From an uncultured Erythrobacter sp. (GTDB lineage Bacteria > Pseudomonadota > Alphaproteobacteria > Sphingomonadales > Sphingomonadaceae), in the NCBI GenBank assembly GCA_947488755.1, contig CANLAD010000001.1:1626247-1690246 (forward strand): a stretch of 64,000 nt of DNA, written 5' to 3'. The notes beneath the pieces were generated by a model, which did not search any database, was not told the DNA's origin, and saw nothing but the letters and a program-made list of their open reading frames with translations. The position numbers and the translations under genes are program-made. Numbering within the stretch: the stretch's first letter is position 1; every line of letters begins with the position of its first letter. Shown here in pieces: positions 18,120 through 28,070 of the stretch.

Positions 18120-21100
18120 CTAGAACGCGAACTGCGCCGACACAAAGTAGTCACGACCAAGGGTATCAAACACGCTCGGATAAGTATTGGCCTGCTGTTG
18201 ATTATCGCCGAGCAGGAGGCTGTTGGGCCGACCTTGAACGACACCGTCTTCGTCGAAATCCGGAGTATCGGGAAGGGTGTCGAAGAGATTGTTGACTCCC
18301 GCCGTGATGGTCAGGTTCTCCGAAGCCATGAACGACAAAGTTAGGTCGAAGAGATCATAAGCATTGATACGCTCGATCCCGTTAAACTCGGAGTAATCCG
18401 TATTGTCGTCATCATCACGTACCCCGCTCAGGTGACGCCAACGGGTCGAGATGGTGACCGGACCGTCCGTGAGCGACAGGCGAGAAACAGAGCTGAATTT
18501 CGGGATCGGATTGCCACAGTTGTTACCGAAACGTCCCGCGCATTCGATCACAGTGTCAAAGCCTTGGACCGGAGTGGTGTCGTTCTTGTCGGTCCATGTC
18601 CCAAGGAAGTTTAGATCGAGGCGCGATGATCCGTTACCCAAGAGCGAAAAATCGAAGGTGTTGTTATAGTTCACCTCAAGATCGACACCGGCGACTTCCA
18701 GAAGTGCAACGTTGTCGAACAGCAGCTCCGGTGTATTATCAACTGTGAACACACCGTTCACCCGACGACCTTGAATGGCCTGACAGAATTCGCTGTCAAC
18801 GTCTTGTACAACATTGTAGCACAGGTTTAACGTATTGTTGAAACCGCCACCAAAAGTCGCGATCGCGTCTTCAATTTCAATATCGAAATAGTCTGCGGTG
18901 ATAGTTAGGCCCGGAACAAAGGTTGGCTGTAGCACAACGCCCGCAGTCCAACTGGTGGAAGTCTCCTCCTCGAGATTGGGATTGCCACCGAAGGTTGCCG
19001 GAGTCTGAGAATTCGGCTGCAAATCGCTATCGCCGACCTGATCTGCCGGAACACCGGTCGCAACACAAAGGGCACCGATGGTTGCGTCTGTCGCTGCGGA
19101 GTCCTGCGCACAGGGGTCAACCACACCGGGGAAACCGATTGCGAGGCCCTGGAACAGCTCGCCGACGTTAGGCGCGCGGATGGCACGCTGATATTGGCCG
19201 CGGAGCCTAATACCATCGATTACGTCGAATTCCGCACCACCAGCATAGGTCCAGACGCCGCCAACGGCTTCTAGTGAGTAGTCAGAATAACGAGCAGCGC
19301 CCGTCAGTTCAAGCCGCTGGTTACCGTTGTCGAACACTGGGACAATGACTTCCGCGAACAGTTCGTTGACATCGTACGCACCCTCGGTCGGCTGACCAGC
19401 GTTGAAGCCAATCACATCGCCGGACGCTAGCGCGGTATCAGGAATAAACTCCGATCCAACCCGGCGGTATTCGTAACCCGCAGCAAAACCGATTTCGCCG
19501 CCACCTTCGGTTAACTCACCGAGCAGGCCGTTAATGGAGGCGCTGGCGACTTCTTGGGTAGAGACATCACTGTTCTGAGCGAGGATTGAAATCGAGTCGA
19601 CCATCTCGTCAGTCAAAGTGTTCAGACCAAAGATATTGATAGGCGTACCAGTTCCGTCGAGGCCAGCCTGAAAGGCCGAACGCGAGATGTTGCCATCTTG
19701 AATGTTCGAGTTCCGAGTACGTGAATACATATAATATGCGTCGTAATTCAGATTGTCAGTGATTTCACCGCGCACGCCGCCGAGAACGCGGAATGCGTTT
19801 CGCTCGTCGAGCGAATTACGGCGGTTTGATTCTTCAGTACGGCGTTGTACAAAAAAGCTGACCGAACCCGGGTCGTCGACCACTGGCGTAAATTGGACGC
19901 CGGGGGTGTCGGGATCCTGATCTTCCATCGCATCATTAAAGGCCGCGTTTCCAGCAGTCTCGTTCGCGTCGATCGCCAGCAGCTGCCGAAGACTGTCATC
20001 ATCTAGGAACTGACCGACAGTATCGATATCGAGGGCAAATGTACCGGTGACCGGCGTAGCCGCGAGCTCTTGCGCCACACGGTTGTTGACGAATGCGACC
20101 TCGGTATAGGCTGTGTGTCCGTCTGTGAATTCGTAGTCGGCATATCCCCCCAACAGATAGCGTTCTTGAGGGATCTGGAGGTAATTGACCGGAGCATAGT
20201 TGTAGGCATCGTTGGCACGGCGGCGGAAGTTGCCTGGCTCATCGAATACAACACCGGTGCCGAACCCACTCGCCCCTTCATCGCCAAATTCCGTATCTTC
20301 CGGCAGGCCATTTACGCCGCTAGCGCCGCCGAGGTAACGAAGCACCCCGCTAGGTAGGGTTGATGAGCCCCCCTGCTGGAGGGGCGGACCGAAGTTGGCC
20401 GGCAGTTCACTCAAAGCGAACTCCGAGAAGCCGCGATCACCTTGAAAAATTTCCTCGCGATTGAAGTATTCGGCGAAGACAGTCGCATTACCACGTCCAT
20501 CGTCGAAGCTCGTTCCGATCGCACCATATAGTTGATAACGAGCACCATCACCGCGCTCAGTGAGCGAGTATTGACCGCCAAATTCGACGCCTTCAACACG
20601 CTTGAGGTTGAAGTTGACGACGCCGGCAATGGCGTCCGAACCGTAAACGGCTGACGCACCACCCGTCACTACGTCGACCGATTCTAGCAGAAAGGCTGGA
20701 ATCGTGTTTAGGTCGACTGTTTGGCCCACGTCGAATGACAACCAGCGGCGGCCATTCACCAGCACAAGGGTGCGGGTGTCACCTAAGCCACGAAGGTCAA
20801 GCGTAGCCGTACCATCGCCGGGATTGTTGGAAGCAGAACCGAAACCAGGGATGACCGAAGGTAGTGCGTTGAGAACATTTTCGACGTTGACCGTGCCAGT
20901 CAGCGTGAACTCTTCAGCATCGACAACCGTCACGGGAGCGGCGGTATCTACGTTGCGCTGCTGAATGCGCGACCCGGTGACGACAATGAAATTGTCCTCG
21001 TCAGCATTCTCGGCCGCGCCGGACTCAATCGACTCGTCGCTATCTTGCGCAGCCGCTGGGACAGCTGCGATCATCGCACCGGCCATGAAGGTGCCTGCAA

Positions 21101-21128
21101 GCAGGGACGCCTTGTTGAAACGCTTCAT
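18120..21128 (-). CDS. TonB-dependent outer membrane receptor (1)
   Basis: 1002 residues with a Sec signal peptide (MKRFNKASLLAG... ending VPAAAQ) and a TonB-box-like NFIVVTGSRI. A plug domain follows (about 50-200, with TRTLVLVNGRRW, ESVDVVTGGASAVYGSDAIAGVVNF), then a 22-strand-type barrel ending in DYFVSAQFAF with the terminal Phe. I chose the ATG at 21128 because the longer frame starts with non-signal sequence. The substrate is unknown; the S9 peptidase and second receptor nearby suggest peptides. Base composition is lower than the flanks (31 of 60 G+C in one hand-counted line). Confidence 0.93.
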   Translation of the reverse strand: MKRFNKASLLAGTFMAGAMIAAVPAAAQDSDESIESGAAENADEDNFIVVTGSRIQQRNVDTAAPVTVVDAEEFTLTGTVNVENVLNALPSVIPGFGSASNNPGDGTATLDLRGLGDTRTLVLVNGRRWLSFDVGQTVDLNTIPAFLLESVDVVTGGASAVYGSDAIAGVVNFNLKRVEGVEFGGQYSLTERGDGARYQLYGAIGTSFDDGRGNATVFAEYFNREEIFQGDRGFSEFALSELPANFGPPLQQGGSSTLPSGVLRYLGGASGVNGLPEDTEFGDEGASGFGTGVVFDEPGNFRRRANDAYNYAPVNYLQIPQERYLLGGYADYEFTDGHTAYTEVAFVNNRVAQELAATPVTGTFALDIDTVGQFLDDDSLRQLLAIDANETAGNAAFNDAMEDQDPDTPGVQFTPVVDDPGSVSFFVQRRTEESNRRNSLDERNAFRVLGGVRGEITDNLNYDAYYMYSRTRNSNIQDGNISRSAFQAGLDGTGTPINIFGLNTLTDEMVDSISILAQNSDVSTQEVASASINGLLGELTEGGGEIGFAAGYEYRRVGSEFIPDTALASGDVIGFNAGQPTEGAYDVNELFAEVIVPVFDNGNQRLELTGAARYSDYSLEAVGGVWTYAGGAEFDVIDGIRLRGQYQRAIRAPNVGELFQGLAIGFPGVVDPCAQDSAATDATIGALCVATGVPADQVGDSDLQPNSQTPATFGGNPNLEEETSTSWTAGVVLQPTFVPGLTITADYFDIEIEDAIATFGGGFNNTLNLCYNVVQDVDSEFCQAIQGRRVNGVFTVDNTPELLFDNVALLEVAGVDLEVNYNNTFDFSLLGNGSSRLDLNFLGTWTDKNDTTPVQGFDTVIECAGRFGNNCGNPIPKFSSVSRLSLTDGPVTISTRWRHLSGVRDDDDNTDYSEFNGIERINAYDLFDLTLSFMASENLTITAGVNNLFDTLPDTPDFDEDGVVQGRPNSLLLGDNQQQANTYPSVFDTLGRDYFVSAQFAF

Positions 21129-21397
21129 TGTATTCCCCTTTAATTGCGCACGTTCATTGCGCGCATCGTCCAACCACGCGGAATCTTTGTCCGCATATGT
21201 CGGGCTTATGACAATGCGAGCCGGCTTCGCAATCTTGCTTGTGCGTGAACGGGTCGGTTCGATCAGAACTGTGGCAATCGCGCTACACCCGGTTGGCGCG
21301 GGTTCCATGCCATGTCGGCGTCTGTATTAATGAGGTGAGTTTGTGGACCCACCGCTCGGCGACTGCCGACGACGCGCCTTGTGCGGGAGATAAGAGA

Positions 21398-21979
21398 ATG
21401 ACCCTTTTTACCATGCATTTTCGGGATAACCATGGGGCGAAGGCTTCAGCTGCGCCCATCGCTTTTGCGCTCGCGCTCAGCGCTTTCACGGCTGCACCCG
21501 CGATGGCCCAGGAGGCAGCGGCGCCCGCTTCCGCGTCGGCGCAGCTCGCCGAACTCGATGCGTGCCGCGCGATCGCGGATGACGCAGCGCGGCTAGCTTG
21601 CTTCGACCGCGAGGTCGGAGCGATTTTGGCCGCTACGGAAACGGGCGAAGTGCGGGTCGTCGACCGCGAGGAAATGCGACAGACCCGCCGCAGCCTGTTC
21701 GGATTCAACCTGCCAAATCTCGGACTGTTCGGCGGCGATGATGACGATGAAAAGAGCGACGAGCTGTTCGAGACAACGATCAGCAGCGCGCGCTACCAAG
21801 GGCGAAGGAAAGTGCGCTTTACCACAGCGGAGGGAGCGGTGTGGGAGATGAACAACGTGCCGCGCCGTCTGCGTGCAATCGAAGTAGGCGATCCCGTGGT
21901 CTTCAAACCGGCATCTCTCGGCTTCTACTTCGTGCGGATCGATGGGCAGATGGGCGTAAAGGGCAAGCGCGTACGATAA
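21398..21979 (+). CDS. secreted periplasmic protein of unknown function
   Basis: 193 residues. A signal peptide ends at APAMAQ (about residue 38), then comes an Ala-rich stretch and the motif LDACRAIADDAARLACFDREV, a two-Cys pattern seen in several uncharacterised envelope proteins. The C-terminal part (about 105-193) starts with an acidic DDDDEKSDELFET and continues in a small beta-rich domain ending GFYFVRIDGQMGVKGKRVR. The ATG at 21398 is preceded by GGGAGATAAGAG, so I prefer it to upstream in-frame starts. It is divergent from the TonB receptor. I do not recognise a function. Confidence 0.8.
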   Translation: MTLFTMHFRDNHGAKASAAPIAFALALSAFTAAPAMAQEAAAPASASAQLAELDACRAIADDAARLACFDREVGAILAATETGEVRVVDREEMRQTRRSLFGFNLPNLGLFGGDDDDEKSDELFETTISSARYQGRRKVRFTTAEGAVWEMNNVPRRLRAIEVGDPVVFKPASLGFYFVRIDGQMGVKGKRVR

Positions 21980-22011
21980 TCCTCGGTCGCACTCGCTGCT
22001 TGGCAGCAATC

Positions 22012-22050
22012 AAAAAAGGAGGCCCGACCATCGGTCGAGCCCCCTTTTTT
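22012..22050. terminator. bidirectional intrinsic terminator
   Basis: An imperfect inverted repeat (AAAAAAGGAGGC...GACC with GGTC...GCCCCCTTTTTT) lies between two convergent genes and has T tracts on both strands. Confidence 0.88.
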
Positions 22051-22091
22051 AGCCACCAAGCGATCGGCTCGGCGTCCTTGCGCTTTGAACT

Positions 22092-24101
22092 TTACAGCCC
22101 GCCGGGACCGCAATCGTTGGCGAGGTAGTCCAGCATCTTGGTGTAGAATTGCTGCTGATGGCTGTACATCAGCGTACTGTAGAAATGATCGGCATCCTCC
22201 AGCGTCACGAATTCGCCGGTCTTGCCCGCGTCCTCGAACGCCTTCTTGTAGTCCTCGAAATGGTAATACAGCACGCGGCTGTCATCTTCGGGATGGACCA
22301 TCAACAGCGGAATGTTGACCTTCTGAACTTCCTCGATCGGATTGATGCCGATTGTGCCGCGCCGTTCGGCCCAGTCGTTGAGCGCTTTGGGAACGCCCCC
22401 GGCCCGCCCGGCGCCTAAACGATAGGTCTTGGCCGGATCGGCCACCGCTGCACCAGCGATCGTGCATTGGTAGATGTTGGGTTCACGGCTCGCCGCGACC
22501 AGAGCCGCGTATCCGCCATAGGACCAGCCGAACATCGCAATGCGATCAGGATCGACCAGGCCCTGTTCGACGAGATAGAGCGCCCCGTCATCCTTGTCGT
22601 CCTGCATCTTACCGCCATGTTCGCCATAGCCGCCGTCAAAATGCGCCTTGCCCCAACCGACAGTCATCCGATAGCCGGGTTGCAAAACCATGTAGCCTGC
22701 ACTGGCAAGCAGCTGACCCCATTCATCATAGCCTACGACTTCGGGAACATGTGGTCCGCCATGGGGCAGCACGATTAGCGGGAACGGCCCTTCGCCCTTC
22801 GGCTTGGTAACATAGCCAGGGATCATCATCCCATCGCGGGCTTCGTAGCGGATGAATTCTACATCGGCGAGTTGTCCGGGATCGAGCAGCGGGTTCCGGC
22901 TGCCCAGCTTGGCCAGTTGCCCATCTTTCACCAGCCAGAAAGAACCGGGATCCTTTGGCCCACGATTGGTAACCACCATCGATTTGCCGTCATAGGACCG
23001 ACTCGAAATATTGAGCTGGTGAGCGTGGGGGATCTGCTGCTGCAAGGCGTCGTACAGCGCCTTCTCATCAGCGTCGAACCACACGCGCTCCCACTTGGCC
23101 CCCGGATACTGCGCATAGGTGAGATTGTCGTTGCCCGGGATCGAATGCGTTCCCACGGCCATGATATCCGCGTTTTCGACCGCGACGAGTTCCTCGCCAT
23201 ACTGGCCGGTCTCGAAATTGAACTCCCACAAGGACGCGGTGTCAGAGCCATTGCGAGCCTCGATCATGTAGCCGATGTTCGGATTTTCATGATCGATATG
23301 CGCAAGCCCCTGGAAACCGGTCAGGAAACGCCAGAGGTTCTCGTGGTCGTCCTGATCGTAGACCTCCCCAAACTGAGTCCAGGATCCATCACCCGGCTTG
23401 CGATAATAGGACTTGACCGTGTTATCGCTATCCTGACCGATGGCAAAGCGCGGATTGCCCTCGTTGTCGAAGATGATGTTTCCGTATTTGCGCGTGCCCT
23501 TCATCACCAAGCTTTGCGAACCATTCCTCAGGTTCAGCTTGTAATACGAGCGTGGGCGAAACGCTTCGAACGGGTCGACACCGAGCTCGCCCACCGAGTC
23601 CGCCGTTGCGACCAGAACCCGATCAGGATCGTTCGGCAGCTCATTGATGACCGAGAGATTGCCGTCGACCTGGTTGAACTTGTTCTTATCCAGGTTGTAG
23701 AAGAACGTTGCATAATTGCGCGTATCATCTTCCTGTCGGCGTACGGTCTCACGCTTGATTTCCCAAGCGTTGCCAACGATCACATTATCGCTGACCCACT
23801 GGGCGCTGATAATCTCCATCGGCTCGGCGTTCAGGCGACGATATGGTTCGGACAGATCATCGGTCTTGTAGATTTCGAGCAGGTAGTCACCTTCTTTACT
23901 CTCGACCTTGTGCACCAGCAGGTGCTTGCCGTCGGGCGACAGGTCTACTGCATTGACAACATCGCGTAGTGCCCAGACGTCGATCGGAACGGACGGCGTG
24001 CCTGCCTGCGTATCCTGCGATGCAGCAGGAGCCGCGACGCCAAGACCGAGCGCGGAGACGCCCGCCATCGCTGCGATGAGCGACGTTTTCATAAACTTCA
24101 T
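22092..24101 (-). CDS. secreted S9 family prolyl oligopeptidase-type peptidase
   Basis: 669 residues. The signal peptide (MKFMKTSLIAAMAGV... to APAASQ) points to the periplasm. Residues about 45-400 fit the beta-propeller of S9 enzymes. Residues about 410-669 are the alpha/beta hydrolase catalytic domain, with oxyanion segment LIVLPHGGPHVPEV, nucleophile Ser527 in GWSYGGYAAL, an acid in MVHPEDDSRV and the catalytic His in LEDADHFYS. The family cleaves short peptides. It sits between two TonB-dependent receptor genes on the same strand, which suggests trimming of imported peptides. Confidence 0.94.
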   Translation of the reverse strand: MKFMKTSLIAAMAGVSALGLGVAAPAASQDTQAGTPSVPIDVWALRDVVNAVDLSPDGKHLLVHKVESKEGDYLLEIYKTDDLSEPYRRLNAEPMEIISAQWVSDNVIVGNAWEIKRETVRRQEDDTRNYATFFYNLDKNKFNQVDGNLSVINELPNDPDRVLVATADSVGELGVDPFEAFRPRSYYKLNLRNGSQSLVMKGTRKYGNIIFDNEGNPRFAIGQDSDNTVKSYYRKPGDGSWTQFGEVYDQDDHENLWRFLTGFQGLAHIDHENPNIGYMIEARNGSDTASLWEFNFETGQYGEELVAVENADIMAVGTHSIPGNDNLTYAQYPGAKWERVWFDADEKALYDALQQQIPHAHQLNISSRSYDGKSMVVTNRGPKDPGSFWLVKDGQLAKLGSRNPLLDPGQLADVEFIRYEARDGMMIPGYVTKPKGEGPFPLIVLPHGGPHVPEVVGYDEWGQLLASAGYMVLQPGYRMTVGWGKAHFDGGYGEHGGKMQDDKDDGALYLVEQGLVDPDRIAMFGWSYGGYAALVAASREPNIYQCTIAGAAVADPAKTYRLGAGRAGGVPKALNDWAERRGTIGINPIEEVQKVNIPLLMVHPEDDSRVLYYHFEDYKKAFEDAGKTGEFVTLEDADHFYSTLMYSHQQQFYTKMLDYLANDCGPGGL

Positions 24102-24191
24102 GATGCTGCTTCTTCCATGTGACTATTGCGAGATCCCAGCGCAGACCGCGTCACCTCCAATTCGGCGATCCACGGCATTGCTTATAAAGCA

Positions 24192-24228
24192 AAAAGGCGA
24201 CCCCCGGCAAGTGCGAGAGGCCGCCTTT
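24192..24228 (-). terminator. probable intrinsic terminator of the second TonB receptor gene
   Basis: AAAGGCG(A)CC pairs with GG(C)CGCCTTT around a 15-nt loop, and on the minus strand it ends in a run of T. It begins 28 bp beyond the stop of the receptor. One internal mismatch weakens it. Confidence 0.7.
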
Positions 24229-24255
24229 CTGGCTCATTCGTGCGCCTGCGCGCTT

Positions 24256-27200
24256 TTAGAAGCGGTAGAGCAGCTGGGCGAAGAATTCACGCCCGTCATA
24301 ATTATAAGGATTCCCGATCGGAACATTCGAGATGCCGAACACTTCGTCCGTATCGATCAGTGGCGGGGCTTCATCGAAGATATTCGTGACCCCAGCAATG
24401 ATGCGAATCGTATCATTATCCCATCGCACCGAAGCGGTGTGCTCAAAATACTCGTCAGTAAAGCCGACGTCGCGACAAAATAGACCGTCGCCTGGCACGT
24501 TATCCGTTCCATTGCCGAGACATGTATCGGAATTGAAGCCGGTAGGATTTCCGTCTGGACCGTTTCCGAAAGCATCCGAGAACTCGTCGATACCGTCAGC
24601 ATCCTGCTCGATCTCGCCAACGTAGCGGGTTTGCCACGTAAAACGGAAATCTTTCCAATCAGCATTGAGGGTCGCGCGACCGGTCCAGCTCGGGAAACCG
24701 AATTCACCGGCAAATTCCTCCAATGTAAGCTGGCCGTTTTCATCGATGAATAGAGTCGACCGTTCTATCAAGTGGTTCGCCACTAGATTTAGCTGGAGAT
24801 CGAAAACCTCGTTTCCAATAGTCACTGGATAGCCAAAGGTCGTATTAATATCGATGCCGCGAACGGACTCCTCATCAAAATTGATAAATCCTTGGAAAAC
24901 GTCTGAAATCAGATCACGTCCGGTGTTTGATACGGTGATCCGATCGCAAAATGGACTGCGAGTTCCATCTTCGCGAGTGAAACAGTCGTTCACGATGAAC
25001 TGCACGCCTGGCTCCGTAATCGACTCTTCCAACTTGATATCGAAATAGTTGAAATTCAAAGAAAAGTCGAAGCCGGACGGGAAGCTCTCCTCGAACGCGA
25101 AACCAGCCGTTATGGACCGTGACGTTTCTGGCTCGAGGTCAAGAGTGCCGCCCGAAGTGACCTCTACACCCGCATTCACAAGTGTATTTAGTCCCTGATC
25201 ATCGATGCCCACCATTGTTGGATCACGCCCCTCACGAATGCAGTTTTGAAGCGTTTGCGGATCGCGATCGTCAAGGTCTGGACGGTAAACCGGATTGGTT
25301 CCGCCGGGAGGCGCAACAAAGGCATCATCCGGGACCGCGCATGGATCAGCGATAGTCAGAAACCCTGTCTGCGCGCGCAAGAAGTTTTCGCGCAAATTCG
25401 GGGCACGGAACGACGTTCCGTAGCTTAATTTGAGCAAGAGCGGCGAAACAGGGCGCCAACCACCTTTGATGGCGAAAGTACCGTTGGTTCCATAAAATTC
25501 CTGGTCGGTCAGTCGGCCAGAGACATTTAGGCTTAATTCCTCCACCATCGGTTCGCCCGCGACTAGGGGAACATCCACCTCGCCAAACAGCTCACGGATC
25601 CAAGCCGACCCCTCGGCGCCGCCGTCCGACGAGAATGCAAAGAACAAGCCGTTCGATGCGACGAAGTTCGGTTGGGAATCGATCGAGTCCTCGCGCCATT
25701 CCCCACCGAGCACGATCCCGACCGGACCAGCCGGCAGCTCGAACAGGTCTCCGGTCACGAAAGCGTTGACGAACACTTGCTCGTAGGTCGTATCAAACGT
25801 CCGTTCCCCGAAGAGGTAGTCGCGTTCGGCTGCTGTGGCGAAGTTGCCAATTGGGGCACCGAGCACGCTCTCGTTGAAGAGATCGACCGGGACGCATCCT
25901 TCAGCGGCACCGGGAGCGAGAAGCGATGGATTTGCCAATGCGCCAACATCACAGGGCGCAATGACCCCCGGCGCACCGACACCCAGCGCAATATTTTGAT
26001 TGTAGTTATCGGCGATTCCGTCGCCATCGCCATCGGCGGTCCCGTCACCATCGAAATCGAAAGTAGGATCAATCCCCAACGCAAGAGCGAGACGGTCCTC
26101 TCGTACGCCCCTCGACACCGAATCGCCCGTCGCGCGAGAATAAACGCCTGCGACCTCGAACGTCCATGAGGAGCCAATAAAGGGGAGGTCGCCACGAACG
26201 CCCAAGACCCCGCGATACTGCTCTTGTGTGACGTCAAAATTGTTGCGGTCGCCTTCGATCGCAAAAATAGGCAAAGTCGAAAGACTGCCCGATCCGGGAT
26301 TGAACAGGCCACCCAATAGGGCGTTATCCGCATCATAACAGTCGGTTCCGCCAGCGGCGTTCACATTGCAGGGATTGAACGGATTGTTCGCCGGCACGAA
26401 GGGGAAAAGTTGCGCTACCCCAGTGTTCGGCGCGCTAATATCGGCACGCGTATATTGCGCTTCGAAGAATGGGGTGATGTTACCCTCGCCCGGGAAAGTA
26501 TACTCCCCGTAGGCAAAGACATTGATCAGTTCCTGCTCCGAAATAAATGTCTGATCGAGATTGGCAGCGTTGGCATTGACGTTCTGAAAATCGACATCAC
26601 GAATGCCGTCATTGTTGACGTCGAGATCCTGGCCGAAAGCGTTGGTCGACTCGCCAAAATTTAGCCCAGGGATATTCGCGATGTTTCCATTGGCAGGAAA
26701 ATAGACCGAGCCGAGAAATGTATCGTCGATAAAGATACGACCCGAGATTCCGTCAACCTTACATTCACTCTCTGACACAGATACGCCTGGCGTGCGGTTC
26801 ATGACGATCGCATTGTCGCGAACACCGACTGTGTAAATGTTGCCATCTTGGTCGACTTCGCGGTGGGTGTCGCATCCCGAGAGAAAGTCGCGATCTCGCA
26901 AACGCACTTCGTCACGAACGGCATACTCGGCACCAATGCCGAACACAGCGCGGTCCGTATTAAATCCCCAAGCCGCGCTGATTGTATAGTCATCACCGCC
27001 GCCCTCAGGGTTGATATTGCCGTTCGCCTGCAGTTCTAGGCCATCGAAATCCTTTCGCAGTACAATGTTCGCGACACCGGCGACAGCATCCGATCCGTAA
27101 ACCGACGACGCACCGTCTAGCAGCAGGTCGTAGCGGTCGACGAGCGTCGAGGGAACAAGGTTAATCGACGGATTGGTAGGAGCCCCCTCAACGCCGCCGG

Positions 27201-27723
27201 GCGCAAGACGGCGTCCGTTGACGAGGACCAGCGTACGGTCGGCGCCAAGTCCACGCAGATTAATCGTCTGCGAACCAGGCCCGTTATCAAGCACAAAACC
27301 CTGGAAGGTCGCGTCGATCTGGGTACCCGATGCAGCCTCCGAACGCTGAAGGATTTGTGCCGGATCAAACGCACCGACAGCCTGCTGGTTCTCGGTCGAG
27401 ATCACCTGAAGCGGCGAGATCGAACTGTAGGTGTCGCGTACGATACGCGACCCTGTGACAGTGATCCCGCCCTGCTGATTGGCTTGCCCAGAGGCACCGG
27501 TCGCAATTTCGACTTCATCGCCCTGGGCGGTGGTCGTGCCCGTCGGACCTTCCTGAAGCTCGACACAATCGCCTTCGGCACTCACGACGCCCGGCACATT
27601 GCCGACGAGACAATCCTCGCCCGGCTCCATATCCTGCGCGAGAGCGGGGACGGCGGTCGAGAACGCGATTGCCGATGCGGACAGGGCCAGCACCTTCAGC
27701 GAATATGTGTGAAATTTGCTCAT
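24256..27723 (-). CDS. TonB-dependent outer membrane receptor (2)
   Basis: 1155 residues with a signal peptide (MSKFHTYSLKVLALSASA... to PALAQ) and an unusual cysteine-containing linker (DCLVGN, GDCVEL). Then come the TonB-box region GGITVTGSRIVRD, the plug (TRTLVLVNGRRLAPGG-like, DGASSVYGSDAVAGVANIVL) and a large barrel ending EFFAQLLYRF. An external-loop segment near residues 550-575 holds DFDGDGTADGDGDGIADN, a calcium-binding-like Asp repeat. Six cysteine pairs fall in predicted loops. The start ATG has GGAGTG just upstream. GC is markedly lower than the background (25 of 60 in one line counted). Confidence 0.93.
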   Translation of the reverse strand: MSKFHTYSLKVLALSASAIAFSTAVPALAQDMEPGEDCLVGNVPGVVSAEGDCVELQEGPTGTTTAQGDEVEIATGASGQANQQGGITVTGSRIVRDTYSSISPLQVISTENQQAVGAFDPAQILQRSEAASGTQIDATFQGFVLDNGPGSQTINLRGLGADRTLVLVNGRRLAPGGVEGAPTNPSINLVPSTLVDRYDLLLDGASSVYGSDAVAGVANIVLRKDFDGLELQANGNINPEGGGDDYTISAAWGFNTDRAVFGIGAEYAVRDEVRLRDRDFLSGCDTHREVDQDGNIYTVGVRDNAIVMNRTPGVSVSESECKVDGISGRIFIDDTFLGSVYFPANGNIANIPGLNFGESTNAFGQDLDVNNDGIRDVDFQNVNANAANLDQTFISEQELINVFAYGEYTFPGEGNITPFFEAQYTRADISAPNTGVAQLFPFVPANNPFNPCNVNAAGGTDCYDADNALLGGLFNPGSGSLSTLPIFAIEGDRNNFDVTQEQYRGVLGVRGDLPFIGSSWTFEVAGVYSRATGDSVSRGVREDRLALALGIDPTFDFDGDGTADGDGDGIADNYNQNIALGVGAPGVIAPCDVGALANPSLLAPGAAEGCVPVDLFNESVLGAPIGNFATAAERDYLFGERTFDTTYEQVFVNAFVTGDLFELPAGPVGIVLGGEWREDSIDSQPNFVASNGLFFAFSSDGGAEGSAWIRELFGEVDVPLVAGEPMVEELSLNVSGRLTDQEFYGTNGTFAIKGGWRPVSPLLLKLSYGTSFRAPNLRENFLRAQTGFLTIADPCAVPDDAFVAPPGGTNPVYRPDLDDRDPQTLQNCIREGRDPTMVGIDDQGLNTLVNAGVEVTSGGTLDLEPETSRSITAGFAFEESFPSGFDFSLNFNYFDIKLEESITEPGVQFIVNDCFTREDGTRSPFCDRITVSNTGRDLISDVFQGFINFDEESVRGIDINTTFGYPVTIGNEVFDLQLNLVANHLIERSTLFIDENGQLTLEEFAGEFGFPSWTGRATLNADWKDFRFTWQTRYVGEIEQDADGIDEFSDAFGNGPDGNPTGFNSDTCLGNGTDNVPGDGLFCRDVGFTDEYFEHTASVRWDNDTIRIIAGVTNIFDEAPPLIDTDEVFGISNVPIGNPYNYDGREFFAQLLYRF

Positions 27724-28070
27724 GATCACTCCAGTTGCGACAACCGGAGCCTTGAACCTCAACCAACAAACCTAACCGCGCACATTCCCCATGCACGGGT
27801 CGATCCTTCAATGTTGATTACGCGACAAAGCCCCTTTGGTGAGACTTAGGTGCAATAGCGGAACCTTCGTGTAAATGCGGCGTTCATTCTACTGGCATTT
27901 TTCGCGTAACTTTCCTGTAATGTGTTGCGAGAATCCCACAGCTGCGATCACTTGTTGCAAGCAGGCCCACGAGGGCTTTGCGAAAAGTGCGGGCTGACAT
28001 GGATCATACGTAGCAAACCGCGCTATCTTACCGTTGTATGAAACCGCGCGGCGAGCGACTCGACGCCTGT
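27724..28070. other. 347-bp AT-richer intergenic region
   Basis: No gene is supported here. It separates the second TonB receptor start from the clpB stop, so it should hold the receptor promoter; I could not fix clear -35 and -10 boxes. A short direct repeat AAACCGCGC occurs near 28014 and 28041. Confidence 0.5.

Noticed and set aside
17992..18123. A 43-codon frame from a GTG after the methyltransferase
   Set aside because: It runs through the terminator hairpin, has no clear ribosome site and no recognisable sequence.
21230..21330. A tRNA-like GGTTCGATC T-loop string
   Set aside because: The flanking bases do not form the 5-bp T stem or an acceptor stem.
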